Below, in pieces: positions 8,577 to 17,252 of a DNA stretch of 64,000 nt. The first letter of the stretch is position 1, and each line of letters starts with the position of its first letter. The translations under genes were made by a program, and so were the position numbers. This stretch comes from Flavobacteriales bacterium (lineage in GTDB: Bacteria; Bacteroidota; Bacteroidia; Flavobacteriales_F; PHOS-HE28), in the NCBI GenBank assembly GCA_019638085.1, contig JAHBUL010000006.1, positions 1-64,000 on the forward strand, given 5' to 3'. The notes under the pieces were generated by a model that saw nothing but the letters and a program-made list of their open reading frames with translations, was not told the DNA's origin and did no database searches.

Positions 8577-9494
8577 ATGGAGGCAGAGACCCGCAAGATC
8601 GTGGAAGTGCTGCAGGCCCTTGGCATGGACCTGTTGGTACTGTTGAAGGTGGTGGCCATTCTCTTCGCGGCCTGGTTCGTGGAGCGCTTGGTCTACTTCG
8701 CCCTGCGGCGGGCCTACAAGCGATCACCTACGCAAGGCCCGGAGCAACGCACGAGCTACCGCTTCTTCCGGAACGGCGTGCGCACCATGATGGTGATCCT
8801 GGCGCTGATCGCCATCATTTACGTGATCCCCTCGCTCCGCTCGCTGGCCCTCACGCTCTTTGCCGGTGCGGGTATTTTGGCGGTGGTGATCGGCTTTGCG
8901 GCGCAGAAGGCGCTGAGCGACATCATCAGCGGGGTCTTCATCGTGGCCTTCAAGCCCTTCCGTGTGGGCGATATGATCCAAGCGGGTGAGATCGGGGTGT
9001 TCGGCACGGTGGAGGACATCAACCTGCGGCACACCACCATCCTCACCTTCGAGCACCGGCGGCTGATGATCCCCAACTCCATCCTCAGCGAGGACCGGAT
9101 CGTCAACAGCAGCATCCGCGATGAACGAACGTGCGAATTCATCGAGTTCGAGCTGGCGCTGCACGCCGATGTGAACATGGCCATGGCCGTGATGCAGCAC
9201 CAGGCCCTGTTGCATCCGGACCGCATCCAAGGCCCGGACGTGACCAACATGGAGAACCCGAACGAGTCGATCACCGTGCGGGTGGTGAAGATCCATGAAG
9301 GCGCGATCACCTTGCGGATGTACGTATGGGCCAAGGACCCGGTGACCGCCCGGCGAATGCACTACGACCTGAACCAAGCGGTGCTGGAGACCTTCCTGGA
9401 GAACCACATCCCCTTCTCCTTGCCGATCCGCCGCGCGGTGCAAGCGGACCACACACGCCCGATCCCGCCTGCCGATGGCAAAGCTGCGCAGTGA
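8577..9494 (+). CDS. Small-conductance mechanosensitive channel, MscS family
   Basis: The 305-residue inner-membrane channel would release solutes on osmotic downshock. Two N-terminal membrane segments lie near residues 15-40 and 65-85. The pore-lining TM3 follows (LFAGAGILAVVIGFAAQKALSDIISG), with the typical Ala/Gly packing and the FKPFRVGDMIQ entry to the beta domain. The MscS motif PNSILSEDRIVN is present (residues about 165-176). The C-terminal alpha/beta domain ends in a Pro-rich tail. The stop codon overlaps the next gene, corA, by 20 bp, so the two are translationally linked. A candidate promoter lies just upstream. Confidence 0.92.
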   Translation: MEAETRKIVEVLQALGMDLLVLLKVVAILFAAWFVERLVYFALRRAYKRSPTQGPEQRTSYRFFRNGVRTMMVILALIAIIYVIPSLRSLALTLFAGAGILAVVIGFAAQKALSDIISGVFIVAFKPFRVGDMIQAGEIGVFGTVEDINLRHTTILTFEHRRLMIPNSILSEDRIVNSSIRDERTCEFIEFELALHADVNMAMAVMQHQALLHPDRIQGPDVTNMENPNESITVRVVKIHEGAITLRMYVWAKDPVTARRMHYDLNQAVLETFLENHIPFSLPIRRAVQADHTRPIPPADGKAAQ

Positions 9495-10530
9495 GAAGGC
9501 CGGCCTCCCGCCCGGGTCATTGGTCCCCGTAAGCGAGGATCCGGAGGTGGCCACCACTATCCAAGTGATGGTGTATGATGCCACGAACTTCTCCGAGCGT
9601 TGCGCCGTTGCTGCGGACAAGATCGATGTGGGCGACCCCGGCAAGAGCGTCACCTGGATCGATGTGGCCGGCCTTGCCGACCTGAAGGCCATCACCGCCA
9701 TCGGCGAGCGCTTCGAGCTGCACCAACTGCTGCTGGAGGACGTGCTGAACACGGACCACCGGCCGAAGATCGACGAGTTCCAGGAAAAGCTCTTCGTGGT
9801 GGTGAAGATGCTCACCATGGATCCCGAAAGCGAGGACGTTTGGAGCGAACAGGTCAGCTTCGTGCTGGGCCAAGGGCTGGTGATCAGCTTTCAGAGCGAA
9901 CCCGGCGATGTGATGGAACCCGTGCGGGAGCGCCTGCGGAAGAACATGGGCCGGCTGCGGAAAAAAGGGGCCGACTTCCTCCTCTATTCCCTGCTGGACG
10001 TGATCGTGGACAATTACTTCATCATCGTGGAGGACCTGGGCAAGCGGATAGAGACCATGGAGGAGCGTGTGGTGTTCAGGCCACGGGATAAGGACTTGCT
10101 GGACATACAGGCCCTGCGCCGACAGCTGGTAGGCATCAGCCGCCAAGTGACGCCCACGCGGGAATTGGCAGGCCGCATGAACATCATCCCCAGCAGGCTG
10201 ATCGACAAGAGCACACGGCGCTACATCAACGACCTTCAGGACCACACGGTATACATCTCGGAGAGCATCGCCATGTTCCGCGACCAGCTGACCAACTTGG
10301 AGAACGCTTACCACGCGGGGCTGAACATGCGGATGGGGCAGGTGATGAAACTGCTCACGGTGATCAGCACCATCTTCATCCCGCTCACCTTCATCGTGGG
10401 TGTGTACGGCATGAACTTCGACCACATGCCCGAGCTGCATTGGCGCTACGGCTACTACGCGGTGATGGGCATCATGCTTCTGATCTCGCTGGTGATGTTG
10501 TGGTTGTTCCGGCGCAAGGGCTGGCTTTGA
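9475..10530 (+). CDS. corA: CorA-family magnesium/cobalt transporter
   Basis: The 351-residue protein is a divalent cation channel of the CorA family. A long cytosolic alpha/beta and helical domain leads to two C-terminal membrane helices. The signature YGMNF is at about residues 311-315, followed by the acidic periplasmic loop DHMPELHW and TM2. The C-terminal basic FRRKGWL matches the family. The ATG at 9475 lies inside the end of the MscS gene (20-bp overlap), which indicates an operon of two ion-transport genes. Some homologues transport Co2+, Ni2+ or Zn2+, so the exact metal is not fixed by sequence. Confidence 0.93.
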   Translation: MAKLRSEKAGLPPGSLVPVSEDPEVATTIQVMVYDATNFSERCAVAADKIDVGDPGKSVTWIDVAGLADLKAITAIGERFELHQLLLEDVLNTDHRPKIDEFQEKLFVVVKMLTMDPESEDVWSEQVSFVLGQGLVISFQSEPGDVMEPVRERLRKNMGRLRKKGADFLLYSLLDVIVDNYFIIVEDLGKRIETMEERVVFRPRDKDLLDIQALRRQLVGISRQVTPTRELAGRMNIIPSRLIDKSTRRYINDLQDHTVYISESIAMFRDQLTNLENAYHAGLNMRMGQVMKLLTVISTIFIPLTFIVGVYGMNFDHMPELHWRYGYYAVMGIMLLISLVMLWLFRRKGWL

Positions 10531-10560
10531 CCGTTGGAGGGAACGCTGATAACGCTGATC

Positions 10561-10617
10561 ATTAGGATCTCCGCGGATCATTAGGATCTCCGCGGATCAT
10601 TAGGATCTCCGCGGATC
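10561..10617. repeat. Three perfect 19-bp tandem repeats
   Basis: The unit ATTAGGATCTCCGCGGATC occurs three times without a mismatch (10561-10579, 10580-10598, 10599-10617), preceded by AACGCTGATAACGCTGATC. Each unit contains the palindrome GATCCGCGGATC in degenerate form (GATCTCCGCGGATC). It lies just after corA. The 10531-11085 gap holds no convincing gene. Confidence 0.9.
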
Positions 10618-10691
10618 AGCACGCAAGGGTGAAGCGGTGAACTCCGTTGCAGCGTTCCATCTTTCAGCATTCAAGCTTCAGCTTTTTGATT

Positions 10692-10733
10692 GACTCAAGA
10701 CTCAAGACTCAGGACTCACGACTCATGACTCCA
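10692..10733. repeat. GACTCNN heptad tandem repeat
   Basis: Six consecutive 7-bp units (GACTCAA, GACTCAA, GACTCAG, GACTCAC, GACTCAT, GACTCCA) occupy this stretch. The first five bases are invariant and the last two drift. The same word recurs at 14797-14950 and, inverted, near 20637-20662. Confidence 0.9.
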
Positions 10734-11085
10734 CTTCACGTCCATCGGCCATTTCCCATTAATCACTCCCCTATTTCATTCCATGGCGGTTTGGGCTTTT
10801 ACTTTGCACCTCCCATGGCCATGATCCACGCAGCCTGTACCTTCGTTCGAAGCCTCTCCCCGTTGGGCGGTCGGGCCATTTGCGCCAAGGCCATGGTCCC
10901 TTTGGGAGCCTTGTCCCCATTCCGTTGATGCAGCTCTCCATCCTCCCCGGTCCTTCCCGCGCATATCGTGCTGCAACCGGGCCCGAGGTGGAGCCGATCA
11001 TCACTGTTCCCGTAGCATTCACAGCGTTCGTCGCGGTCCACGCACTCCGCGGCGCGCTTCACCCCGAACCACTTTGCGCCGTGCC

Positions 11086-12498
11086 ATGAAGACCCGTTAC
11101 ATCGACCTGATCGAGCAGACCTTCGACTTTCCACAGCGCGAATTCAACTTCGATAATGACCTGTTGACGTGGAACGACCTGCCTTTGATGGACATCATCA
11201 AGAAGCACGGAACGCCCTTGCGGATCATGTACCTCCCGAAGATCGGCGAGAAGATCGACCAGGCGCGGGAATACTTCGCCAAGGCCTTCAAGGAACACGA
11301 TTACAACGGCACCTACGAGTACTTCTATTGCACCAAGAGCAACCAGTTCAGCTTCGTGATGTCCGAGGTGCTGAAGAAAGGCGTAAGCTTGGAGACCAGC
11401 AGTGCGTATGACATCAACATCGTGGAGCGGTTGATGGCCTCCGGCGAAATGCCGCGCACCGCCACCATCCTGTGCAATGGCTACAAGGATGAGCGGTACA
11501 TCCGGAACATCGGGAATCTGGCCAACAGCGGGGTGAACGTGATCCCCATCATCGACAACATGAGCGAGCTGTGGGCCTTGGACGAGGCCATCACCGGCCC
11601 CTGCGATATCGGCATCCGCATCGCGGCGGAGGAAGCGCCGAAGTTCGAATTCTACACCAGCCGCCTGGGCGTGGGCTACAAGGACATCATCCCGTTCTAC
11701 ATGCGCAACCTGAGCAAGCAGCGCAAGTTCAAGCTGAAGCTCATGCACTTCTTCATCAACACCGGCATCAGCGACAGCGCCTATTACTGGAACGAGCTCA
11801 CCAAGTGCGTGAACGTGTACTGCGACCTGAAGAAGCTCTGCCCCTCCTTGGACACGCTCGACATCGGCGGCGGCCTGCCCATCGATAGCAGCCTCAACCG
11901 GCACTTCGATGTGGACTACATGATCGGCGAGATCGTAGGCCGCATCAAGGACATCTGCGACGAGAACGGCGTGCCGGAACCGAACCTCTACAGCGAATTC
12001 GGGAGCTATACCGTGGGCGATAGCGGGGCCACCTTCTTCAGCATCCTCAACCAGAAGAAGCAGAACGAGAAGGAGCGCTGGAACATGATCGACGGCAGCT
12101 TCATGACCACACTGCCCGATTCCTGGGCCATCAACCGCCGCTTCCTCATGCTACCGATCAACAATTGGCAGGATGAGTACGAGCGCGTCTTCCTGGGCGG
12201 CATGACCTGCGACAGCGACGACTACTACAACAGTGAGCAACACGTGAACGCCATCTACATGCCGCGCTACCGCGAGGACCGACCGCAGTACCTCGGCTTC
12301 TTCAACACCGGGGCTTACCAGGACACGCTCGGCGGCTATGGTGGCATCCAGCACTGCCTGATCCCCAAGCCCAAGTACGTCCTCATCGATCGGCTACCGG
12401 ACGGCACGTTGACGGACCGGGTCTTCAGCGAGATGCAGAGCTCGGATCAAATGCTGGGGCTGCTGGGGTATGCCAGGAAGGAAGAGCCTGTGAAGTGA
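11086..12498 (+). CDS. speA: Biosynthetic arginine decarboxylase, Bacteroidota type
   Basis: This PLP enzyme of the alanine-racemase fold converts arginine to agmatine, the first step of polyamine synthesis. The 470-residue protein shows the PLP-lysine region FYCTKSNQFSF (about residue 83), the phosphate-binding glycines LDIGGGLPI (about 261-269), SEFGSYTV in place of the usual SEPGR, and the active-site CDSDDYY near 376. It is shorter than the enterobacterial SpeA of about 650 residues, as is normal for this lineage. The ATG at 11086 is chosen because the four preceding in-frame codons are not family-like. No agmatinase gene (speB) is nearby. The deoxyhypusine-synthase-like gene 2.5 kb downstream is probably a functional partner. 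Confidence 0.9.
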   Translation: MKTRYIDLIEQTFDFPQREFNFDNDLLTWNDLPLMDIIKKHGTPLRIMYLPKIGEKIDQAREYFAKAFKEHDYNGTYEYFYCTKSNQFSFVMSEVLKKGVSLETSSAYDINIVERLMASGEMPRTATILCNGYKDERYIRNIGNLANSGVNVIPIIDNMSELWALDEAITGPCDIGIRIAAEEAPKFEFYTSRLGVGYKDIIPFYMRNLSKQRKFKLKLMHFFINTGISDSAYYWNELTKCVNVYCDLKKLCPSLDTLDIGGGLPIDSSLNRHFDVDYMIGEIVGRIKDICDENGVPEPNLYSEFGSYTVGDSGATFFSILNQKKQNEKERWNMIDGSFMTTLPDSWAINRRFLMLPINNWQDEYERVFLGGMTCDSDDYYNSEQHVNAIYMPRYREDRPQYLGFFNTGAYQDTLGGYGGIQHCLIPKPKYVLIDRLPDGTLTDRVFSEMQSSDQMLGLLGYARKEEPVK

Positions 12499-12661
12499 TC
12501 GGGCAGTTGTCAGTGGTTCGTTGTCAGTTGTCAGGCGCGGACCACAAGAGCTGCACTACATTGGTTCTTCCGCAGGGTCTCGCAAACAAAGATCTCCGAC
12601 GAACAGCGGACCCTGCGTTCGGGTCACGCTCACAAACCATTCGAACTACTCAACAGCTTCC

Positions 12662-12955
12662 ATGCTCGACCTGAAGCCGGAATACTTGGACGTGGTGCTT
12701 TCCATTCTACGAGCGCAGGTACCTCAAGCGCAGGTGTGGGCCTACGGCACGCGGGTGCGCGGAAATGCCAAGCGCCATAGTGATCTGGACCTGGCCGTGA
12801 AAGCTGCGAAGGAGCTTGACGTAAGGGAAATGGCCGCCTTGAACGAGGCCTTCGGCAAGAGCGGCCTACCGATCAAGGTGCATGTGCTGGATCTGCACTG
12901 CGTCTCCCCGGAATTCCTGGCGGAGATCGAGGGGGAACTGGTTGCGCTGCTTTAG
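12662..12955 (+). CDS. Orphan minimal nucleotidyltransferase (MNT) domain protein
   Basis: The 97-residue protein is a stand-alone nucleotidyltransferase domain. The motif is WAYGTRVRGNAKRHSDLDL (about residues 26-44), with GT replacing the usual GS and the two metal-binding aspartates kept as DLD. A third acidic position may lie in KVHVLDL (about 78-84). Such domains usually pair with a HEPN protein as toxin-antitoxin modules in which MNT AMPylates the HEPN toxin. No HEPN gene is present on either side: upstream is TTGTCAG-type repeat DNA and downstream is the convergent cardiolipin synthase. The start is the ATG at 12662; upstream frame content is repeat-derived. Confidence 0.75.
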   Translation: MLDLKPEYLDVVLSILRAQVPQAQVWAYGTRVRGNAKRHSDLDLAVKAAKELDVREMAALNEAFGKSGLPIKVHVLDLHCVSPEFLAEIEGELVALL

Positions 12956-12975
12956 TGACGCTGCGCACGAGCAGC

Positions 12976-14421
12976 CTACATCAACGGTGACAGCAGCCGC
13001 GCCACGCGCTCGGGCAGGATCTTATGGTCGGGGCGGGAGCGCCACCGCTCCGGGTCGATCCGCTCGGCGTGCAGCAGGTCGTTCGCAAATACCGCAGCGA
13101 GCTCATCGGCCATCGGGCTGCCGTAGACCATGGCGTTCATCTCAAAGTTGAGATGGAAACTGCGTTGGTCCATGTTCGCGGTGCCGATCACGCTGATGCT
13201 CCGGTCCACCACCATGGTCTTGGCATGCATGAAACCCTTGCGGTACAGGAAGATCTCGGCACCCGCTTCCAACAGTTCCCCATAGAAGGAACGGGCGGCA
13301 TGGTTCACCAGCCAGGAATCTCCGTTGCCCGGCACCAGCAACTGCACGTGCACACCGCTGAGAGCAGCCACACGCAGTGCATCCAGGATGGGATCCCCGG
13401 GAATGAAATAGGGTGTGGTGATCAGGATCCGCTCTTTCGCCAGATGGATCGCCTTCATCAAGGAGAGCATGATCGTTTCCGTGGGGGAATCGGGGCCGCT
13501 GATCGCCATCTGCACGCCGGTATCCCCCGTGCCGCCCTGCAGGTCCGGGAAGAAGAAGCGGTCCATCTGCAGCTGTTGCTTGGCACTGAAATTCCAGTTG
13601 CAGAGAAAGGCATGTTGAAGATGATGGACCCCTTCCCCATCCACCCGCAGGTGTGTATCGCGCCAATAGACCTGTCCTTTCGCAGGGTTCGCGTTGCTGT
13701 ACCGATCGCTCAGGTTGATGCCACCGATCAGGGCGCTCTTTCCATCCACCACCACCAACTTATGGTGGTTCCGGTAGTTCAATCGGTTGGCGATCAAGAG
13801 CAGGCGCACGGGCGAGAACGGATAGGCCTCCACCCCTCCCGCGACCAGTTCCTTCACCCATCTTCCTCGGATGGAGCGGCTCCCGAAGTCGTCGTAGATA
13901 AAGCGGACCTGCACGCCCTCGCTGGCCTTGCGCAACAGGATCTCCTTCATGCGATCGGTGATCGCTCCCGGCTCCACGATGTAATACTCCAGATGGATAT
14001 GCTGCTCGGCCGCATCAAGCATGGCGAACAGTTCGGGGAACTTTTCCTCCCCGTTCACCAAGAGCTTCACCGTATTCCCCAAGGTGAACGGACTGGAGCT
14101 ATCGTTCAGCAACAGCGTGGCCAAGGGCCGCACCACCTCGGGCTGCAGCAACTCCATGTTCGCCCGTGCTCGCGTATTGAGCAGCTCCTCCACATCCTCC
14201 AGCTGCTTGGTGTTCACCTTCAGCTTGCGGCTGTAGATCTTGTTATTGCGATAATTGATGCCCACCGAAAAGTAGATGATGGCACCCGCCAACGGCAGAA
14301 AGACCACCAACAGCAGGTAGGCCAGCGTCTTCGACGTGCTCTGCGTATCGTAGATGATGCGCAAGGCGATCGCGCAGATCGCTAGGATGTACACCACTTC
14401 TAAAACCAGTAACCAGTTCAT
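12976..14421 (-). CDS. cls: Cardiolipin synthase, phospholipase D family
   Basis: The 481-residue membrane enzyme transfers a phosphatidyl group between phosphatidylglycerols. Two N-terminal membrane helices (LLVLEVVYILAICAIALRII and LAYLLLVVFLPLAGAIIYFSVG) are followed by two PLD domains with HKD motifs HHKLVVVDGKSALIGG and HAKTMVVDRSISVIGTANMD. The C-terminus has the usual W-R-S-R-P-D-H-K-ILPERVARLLSPLM ending. Length matches bacterial Cls. The ATG at 14421 gives the short hydrophilic N-terminus typical of the family. It is convergent with the MNT gene and preceded by a repeat-filled gap. Confidence 0.93.
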   Translation of the reverse strand: MNWLLVLEVVYILAICAIALRIIYDTQSTSKTLAYLLLVVFLPLAGAIIYFSVGINYRNNKIYSRKLKVNTKQLEDVEELLNTRARANMELLQPEVVRPLATLLLNDSSSPFTLGNTVKLLVNGEEKFPELFAMLDAAEQHIHLEYYIVEPGAITDRMKEILLRKASEGVQVRFIYDDFGSRSIRGRWVKELVAGGVEAYPFSPVRLLLIANRLNYRNHHKLVVVDGKSALIGGINLSDRYSNANPAKGQVYWRDTHLRVDGEGVHHLQHAFLCNWNFSAKQQLQMDRFFFPDLQGGTGDTGVQMAISGPDSPTETIMLSLMKAIHLAKERILITTPYFIPGDPILDALRVAALSGVHVQLLVPGNGDSWLVNHAARSFYGELLEAGAEIFLYRKGFMHAKTMVVDRSISVIGTANMDQRSFHLNFEMNAMVYGSPMADELAAVFANDLLHAERIDPERWRSRPDHKILPERVARLLSPLM

Positions 14422-14528
14422 GCGTGAACAATGGTACAAGAAAGGCGGTTAGGAGCCGCATGGGGTCTCAGGCAGAAGCGCAAAGACGCGGAGGAATTCC
14501 AATTGCTGATCGCTTATCCGTGACTCCC

Positions 14529-14950
14529 GACCTAAGACGTCTGTGCTCTCTTCCTGAGCAAAGCGAAGGGAATCCCTGGCTGTTTGAGCAACATCCAAGA
14601 TTGGAAGCAATAGCATACCTCCGTGTCCTCTGTGCCTCTGTGGTGAACTACCAGACTCATGACTCCAAACTCCCGACCTAAGACGTCTGTGCTCTCTTCC
14701 TGAGCAAAGCGAAGGGAATCCCTCCCTGTTTGAGCAACATGCAAGAATGGAAGCAATAGCATACCTCCGTGTCCTCTGTGCCTCTGTGGTGAACTACCAG
14801 ACTCATGACCTAAAGACGTCTGTGCTCTCTTCCTGAGCGAAGCGAAGGGAATCCCTGCCTGTTTGAGCAACATCCAAGATTGGAAGCAATAGCATACCTC
14901 CGTGTCCTCTGTGTCTCTGTGGTGAACTACCAGACTCACGACTCACGACT
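14529..14950. repeat. Three tandem copies of a 132-146 bp composite repeat
   Basis: Copies start at 14529, 14675 and 14807. Each reads GACCTAAAGACGTCTGTG or close to it, then a conserved block with CTTCCTGAGCAAAGCGAAGG, TGTTTGAGCAACAT, TGGAAGCAATAGCATACC, TCCTCTGTGCCTCTGTGGTG and ACTACCAGACTCATGACT. The copies differ by a few substitutions and short indels, which implies recent expansion. Two of the window's repeated words (CTCTGTG and GACTCAT) are built into the unit. The 14422-15014 gap has no gene. Confidence 0.9.
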
Positions 14951-15014
14951 TAACACGCACCTCTCATTACCTTTCCGCCCCGAACAAAACAAGACAAGCC
15001 GAAAGGCAGACATT

Positions 15015-15989
15015 ATGAGCAACACCCGTCCGATCTCGTCCTTCATTGAGAAGCACTATTTACACTTCAACGCAGCCGCCTTGGTGGATGCTGCCAAAGC
15101 CTACAAGGTCCATAAGGCCAGCGGCAAGAAGATGCTGGTATCCTTGGCCGGTGCCATGAGCACGGCCGAACTGGGCAAGAGCCTGGCCGAAATGATCCGC
15201 CAAGGAAAGGTGGACATCATCAGCTGCACCGGTGCCAACCTGGAAGAGGACGTGATGAACCTCGTAGCACACGACCACTACGAGCGCGTGCCGCACTACC
15301 GCGACCTGGGACCCGAGGACGAGCGGGCCTTGGCCGACCGCGGCATGAACCGCGTAACCGACACCTGCATCCCGGAGGAAGAAGCCTTCCGCCGCTTGGA
15401 GGAACAGGCCGTGAAACTGTGGAAGGACGGACAGGACAACGGCAAGCGCCGCTTCCCGCACGAGCTCTTCTACGAAATGATCAACTCAGGCGTACTGAAG
15501 GAATACTACCAGATCGATCCGAAGGACAGCTGGATGGTGGCCGCTGCGGAGCGCAACCTGCCGATCGTATGTCCGGGCTGGGAGGACAGTACCATGGGCA
15601 ACATCTTCGCTGCACACTGCATCATGGGCGATTGCGAGCCGCGCATCATGAAGAGCGGCATCGAGTACATGATCTTCCTCGCCGATTGGTACACGGAGAA
15701 TGCAGGCACCGAAGGCATCGGCTTCTTCCAGATCGGCGGTGGCATCGCCGGTGACTTCCCCATCTGCGTAGTGCCCATGCTGGAGCAGGACCTGCAGCGC
15801 AAAACGCCCTTCTGGAGCTACTTCTGCCAGATCAGCGACAGCACCACCAGCTACGGCAGCTACAGCGGCGCGGTGCCCAATGAAAAGATCACATGGGGAA
15901 AACTTGACGTGGACACCCCGAAGTTCGTCATCGAAAGTGATGCTACTATTGTGGCGCCGCTCATCTTCGCGTACATTCTTGACATGTAA
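15015..15989 (+). CDS. Deoxyhypusine synthase-like enzyme
   Basis: The 324-residue protein belongs to the deoxyhypusine synthase family, which uses NAD and spermidine to move an aminobutyl group. SCTGANLEEDVMNL and GGGIAGDFPI match NAD-binding and active-site blocks. The catalytic lysine context (SWGK in eukaryotes) appears as ITWGKLD about 30 residues from the C-terminus, so the reactive lysine is present. Bacteria lack eIF5A, and bacterial members have been linked to polyamine reactions such as homospermidine formation. The nearby arginine decarboxylase supports that, but the product here is not proven. The ATG at 15015 follows a repeat array. A small acidic-tail gene lies 12 bp downstream. 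Confidence 0.88.
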   Translation: MSNTRPISSFIEKHYLHFNAAALVDAAKAYKVHKASGKKMLVSLAGAMSTAELGKSLAEMIRQGKVDIISCTGANLEEDVMNLVAHDHYERVPHYRDLGPEDERALADRGMNRVTDTCIPEEEAFRRLEEQAVKLWKDGQDNGKRRFPHELFYEMINSGVLKEYYQIDPKDSWMVAAAERNLPIVCPGWEDSTMGNIFAAHCIMGDCEPRIMKSGIEYMIFLADWYTENAGTEGIGFFQIGGGIAGDFPICVVPMLEQDLQRKTPFWSYFCQISDSTTSYGSYSGAVPNEKITWGKLDVDTPKFVIESDATIVAPLIFAYILDM

Positions 15990-16001
15990 TCAGTAGCCAA
16001 C

Positions 16002-16358
16002 ATGGAACGCCGCATACGATCATTCGACACCCTCACGGACGAACTGCGCGACAAGCTGCAGGAACAGTACCCGGACGGGATCGAGAGCAGCCACATCCGC
16101 ACCGTGAGCACCCCCAAGGGAGAGAACCTCCGCGTCATCGAGCTGCGCACTGCAGAGGTGATGTACCTGATCAAAGTGAACACCGAAAGCCGCGAGGCGA
16201 TGGACGAGTTCCTGGAACAGGACAACGACGATGACGATGACACCGAGAGGGAGGACATTGAAGGCTCGGACGACATCGAAGGTGCCGACGAGGAAGAAGA
16301 GGACGAAGTGGAGAAGGACGCCCCACCTGCAGACGACGAGGACGACGACGAGGATTGA
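16002..16358 (+). CDS. Small protein with long acidic C-terminal tail
   Basis: The 118-residue protein has a compact N-terminal domain (about residues 1-73: MERRIRSFDTLTDELRDKL, EVMYLIKVNTESREAMDEF) and then a tail of about 45 residues that is nearly all Asp/Glu. I recall similar small conserved proteins of unknown function in Bacteroidota, some next to the deoxyhypusine-synthase-like gene. The 12-bp spacing suggests co-transcription. The tail is low complexity but the reading frame is real: the N-terminal domain has normal composition and the gene is in operon position. The function is unknown. Confidence 0.75.
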   Translation: MERRIRSFDTLTDELRDKLQEQYPDGIESSHIRTVSTPKGENLRVIELRTAEVMYLIKVNTESREAMDEFLEQDNDDDDDTEREDIEGSDDIEGADEEEEDEVEKDAPPADDEDDDED

Positions 16359-16440
16359 GACCACTGTTAGATCTCCGGCTCAGCGCAAATCATAAAGTTC
16401 CGCGTTATCCGCGTTCTATCCACCAGAAAACCTTCGACAC

Positions 16441-16860
16441 ATGCTCAACGGTCGCTTCCACCTCGCCTTTGCCACCACGGACCTCAAGCGCATGAAGGCC
16501 TTCTACGGCGGACTGCTCGGCTGCACCGAAGGCCGCAGTTCCGACACTTGGGTTGATTACGACTTCTTCGGGCACCAGCTCACCATCCAGCAAGTGCCCT
16601 TGGTCACCAAGACCGCCGTGGCCTACAACCCACAAAGCCACATCCCCAGCGACCACTGGGGCATCGTGCTGGAACTCGCCGACTGGCGGAAGATGCGCGA
16701 CAAGTGCAAGAAGCTCGGCGTGCGCTTCTTCATCGAACCCCAAGTGGTGATGAAGGGCGAAGTGGGCGAGCAGCGCAGCTTTTTCATCGAGGACCCGGAT
16801 GGCCACGCCATAGAGTTCAAGGCTTTCGAGGATCCGGAGAGCTTGTTCCGGAAGGGATAG
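16441..16860 (+). CDS. VOC/glyoxalase-superfamily protein
   Basis: The 139-residue protein has the vicinal-oxygen-chelate fold: FHLAFATTDLKRMKAFYGGLLGC at the start, WVDYDFFGHQLTIQ, DHWGIVLELADW, and the C-terminal FFIEDPDGHAIEFKAFEDPESLF. Candidate metal ligands are the His near the start, the His in DHWG and the Glu in AIEFKAF. Members include glyoxalases, dioxygenases and antibiotic-binding proteins, and the substrate cannot be told here. A degenerate second copy of the 3' end of this gene lies 340 bp downstream. Confidence 0.85.
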   Translation: MLNGRFHLAFATTDLKRMKAFYGGLLGCTEGRSSDTWVDYDFFGHQLTIQQVPLVTKTAVAYNPQSHIPSDHWGIVLELADWRKMRDKCKKLGVRFFIEPQVVMKGEVGEQRSFFIEDPDGHAIEFKAFEDPESLFRKG

Positions 16861-17026
16861 GAGCTTACGGGCATCCGTTGATCATGTTAAGCGGGCTAAC
16901 GGCGTGAAAGGTGAATTTCACGAAGCAATAGATGCCGATTCAATTTTTCAAGCCTTTACTCCCGCACAGGCTCGCGTGCACCCAACACGCGCTATCGCTC
17001 GGCTTTTTGCCGAGTGATCGGATCCT

Positions 17027-17120
17027 AGGGCCTCCGGCCCGTCCTCGAACCGGATTGATCATATACTTGAGGCGGGCCGGAGGCCCTAAGCAGAACGCAC
17101 TCGGGAAATACCCGAGCGCG
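17027..17120. repeat. Inverted repeat and hairpins in the gap after the VOC gene
   Basis: AGGGCCTCCGGCCCG (17027-17041) and CGGGCCGGAGGCCCT (17073-17087) are perfect 15-bp inverted copies with a 31-bp spacer. A second hairpin, CTCGGG-AAATA-CCCGAG, follows near 17101, and CTCGGC-TTTTT-GCCGAG lies just before, near 16997. The 16861-17252 gap is otherwise without a gene. Confidence 0.8.
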
Positions 17121-17152
17121 TGCCTGGAGCGCGCCTGCAGAACCAGGACATG

Positions 17153-17235
17153 TGCAAGGAGAATGTTCGGGGATCCGGAGTGCTCGTTCCCGAAGAGATA
17201 GCGATCTTGTCGGCATCCGGTGATCCACGGTATTC
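17153..17235 (+). pseudogene. Degenerate duplicate of the VOC gene 3' end
   Basis: GGATCCGGAGTGCTCGTTCC-CGAAGAGATAG followed by GGCATCCGGTGATC matches the end of the VOC gene and its downstream flank (GGATCCGGAGAGCTTGTTCC-GGAAGGGATAG, then GGCATCCGTTGATC at about 16827-16884). Even the translation is parallel (F-GDPECSFPKR-stop versus FEDPESLFRKG-stop). It is a fragment only and has no start or fold of its own. Confidence 0.65.
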
Positions 17236-17252
17236 AGGTTGACCGCACGCCC

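Noticed and set aside
16932..17201. Frame of 89 codons after the VOC gene
   Set aside because: It runs through the inverted repeat, and only the end resembles the VOC protein because of the duplicated fragment.
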